Below are positions 6,071-6,312 of a DNA stretch of 6,312 nt, in pieces (position 1 is the first letter of the stretch; the number at the start of each line of letters is the position of its first letter). This DNA comes from DATLXH01 sp035576005 (GTDB lineage: Bacteria; Acidobacteriota; Thermoanaerobaculia; Gp7-AA8): NCBI GenBank assembly GCA_035576005.1, contig DATLXH010000041.1:1-6312 (forward strand). Reading direction: 5' to 3'. The translations under genes and the position numbers were made by a program. The notes below the pieces were generated by a model. The model saw nothing but the letters and a program-made list of their open reading frames with translations, did not search any database and was not told the origin of the DNA.

Positions 6071-6094
6071 ACATGCACATGAACGTGTGCATGT
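6071..6094. repeat. Hairpin in right IS tail, counterpart of 15-38
   Basis: ACATGCACA (6071-6079), loop TGAACG, TGTGCATGT (6086-6094). The surrounding block 6070-6098 is the exact reverse complement of 11-39. It lies about 100 bp beyond the transposase stop codon, in the mRNA 3' region. Confidence 0.75.
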
Positions 6095-6195
6095 TGTGAC
6101 CTTCGCCTGATTATGTTGCTGTGGAAATCCGGCTCGCGGGCACACCGATCCCGAGCGCAACCGGAAGAGTAGTCATCGCGAGTGATCGAACCCGG

Positions 6196-6312
6196 TCAGG
6201 GCGACGCGTGTGCCAGATTGCTGCACACCCGAGCGAACAGCTTCGCCATGGGATAGCTGCTCGAGAGCGAGACCCAGATTTTGCGAGCAGTGATGGTAAT
6301 GCGCGCACCGAT
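6196..6312 (-). CDS. IS1380-family transposase, C-terminal fragment (cut by window edge)
   Basis: Thirty-eight codons plus a TGA stop (6196-6198) are visible; the gene continues off the right edge. The peptide includes ITARKIWVSLSSSYP and MAKLFARVCSNL. A basic ITAR(K/R) stretch followed by a strand, an SS-YP turn and an LF--V helix is the usual close of IS1380-type DDE transposases. The catalytic core is outside the window, so activity cannot be judged. The long untranslated tail to the IS end (about 226 bp) is notable. The alternative reading frame over the same bases lacks any recognisable feature. Confidence 0.65.
   Translation of the reverse strand: MGARITITARKIWVSLSSSYPMAKLFARVCSNLAHASP

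Larger units (their letters stand above)
5970..6312 (-). mobile_element. IS1380-like insertion sequence, terminal part (right copy, partial)
   Basis: The element runs from its end at 5970 (TAACCCGCATTTCTCACAC) off the right edge of the window. It contains a non-coding tail of about 226 bp and, on the minus strand, the transposase C-terminus. The segment up to 6108 is repeated in inverted orientation at 1-139. The other end and the target duplication are not in the window. The end sequence itself resembles no IS I can name with certainty; the family call comes from the transposase. Confidence 0.75.

Noticed and set aside
6111..6308. Minus-strand 65-codon frame at the right edge
   Set aside because: It is a different frame over the transposase C-terminus; only the other frame gives a recognisable IS1380-type ending.
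1..6312. CRISPR array, tRNA or rRNA gene
   Set aside because: No regularly spaced identical repeats of CRISPR size and no recognisable tRNA or rRNA segments were seen on either strand.

Overview
The window is high-G+C bacterial DNA, with codons rich in G/C outside one A+T-rich gap. It carries four chromosomal-type genes enclosed by mobile-element debris. The lineage cannot be read directly. The long secreted protease ends in paired beta-rich repeats of a style I associate with Acidobacteriota (Thermoanaerobaculia/Holophagae-like) secretomes, and IS1380-type elements are common there, so an acidobacterial origin is my best inference, not a demonstrated fact.

Layout. Positions 1-139 are the non-coding tail of an IS1380-like insertion sequence whose body lies off the left edge. 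Positions 140-373 are non-coding and end in a degenerate 7-bp tandem repeat. A DUF4097-type lipoprotein gene (374-1234, minus) is divergent from a small RDD-family membrane protein gene (1288-1743, plus). Just after the RDD stop codon lies a short IS-end-like sequence, then a large secreted zinc metalloprotease gene (1837-5244, plus) with an FTP/PepSY propeptide, an M36/M4-type HEYAH...E catalytic domain, a P/Homo B domain and a duplicated C-terminal A-B-A'-B' module. An A+T-rich gap with a plausible sigma70 promoter precedes dut (5389-5829, plus), a complete dUTPase. A 141-bp MITE-like element with 18-bp terminal inverted repeats and TA duplications follows, inserted exactly at the junction of the dut stop codon and a second IS1380-like end. 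The last 117 bp (6196-6312, minus) encode the C-terminus of that element's transposase.

How it fits together. The two IS1380-like tails (about three-quarters identical by eye) face each other and bracket about 5.8 kb, a composite-transposon-like arrangement, but their divergence argues against a recent duplication. The right side shows nested insertions: IS end beside dut, then a MITE in the TA of the IS end. The genes inside show no common pathway: envelope lipoprotein, membrane protein, exported protease, nucleotide-pool enzyme. I see no phage, CRISPR, toxin-antitoxin or defence system here. The most unusual content is the nested mobile-element structure, the hairpin conserved between diverged IS tails, and the modular protease.
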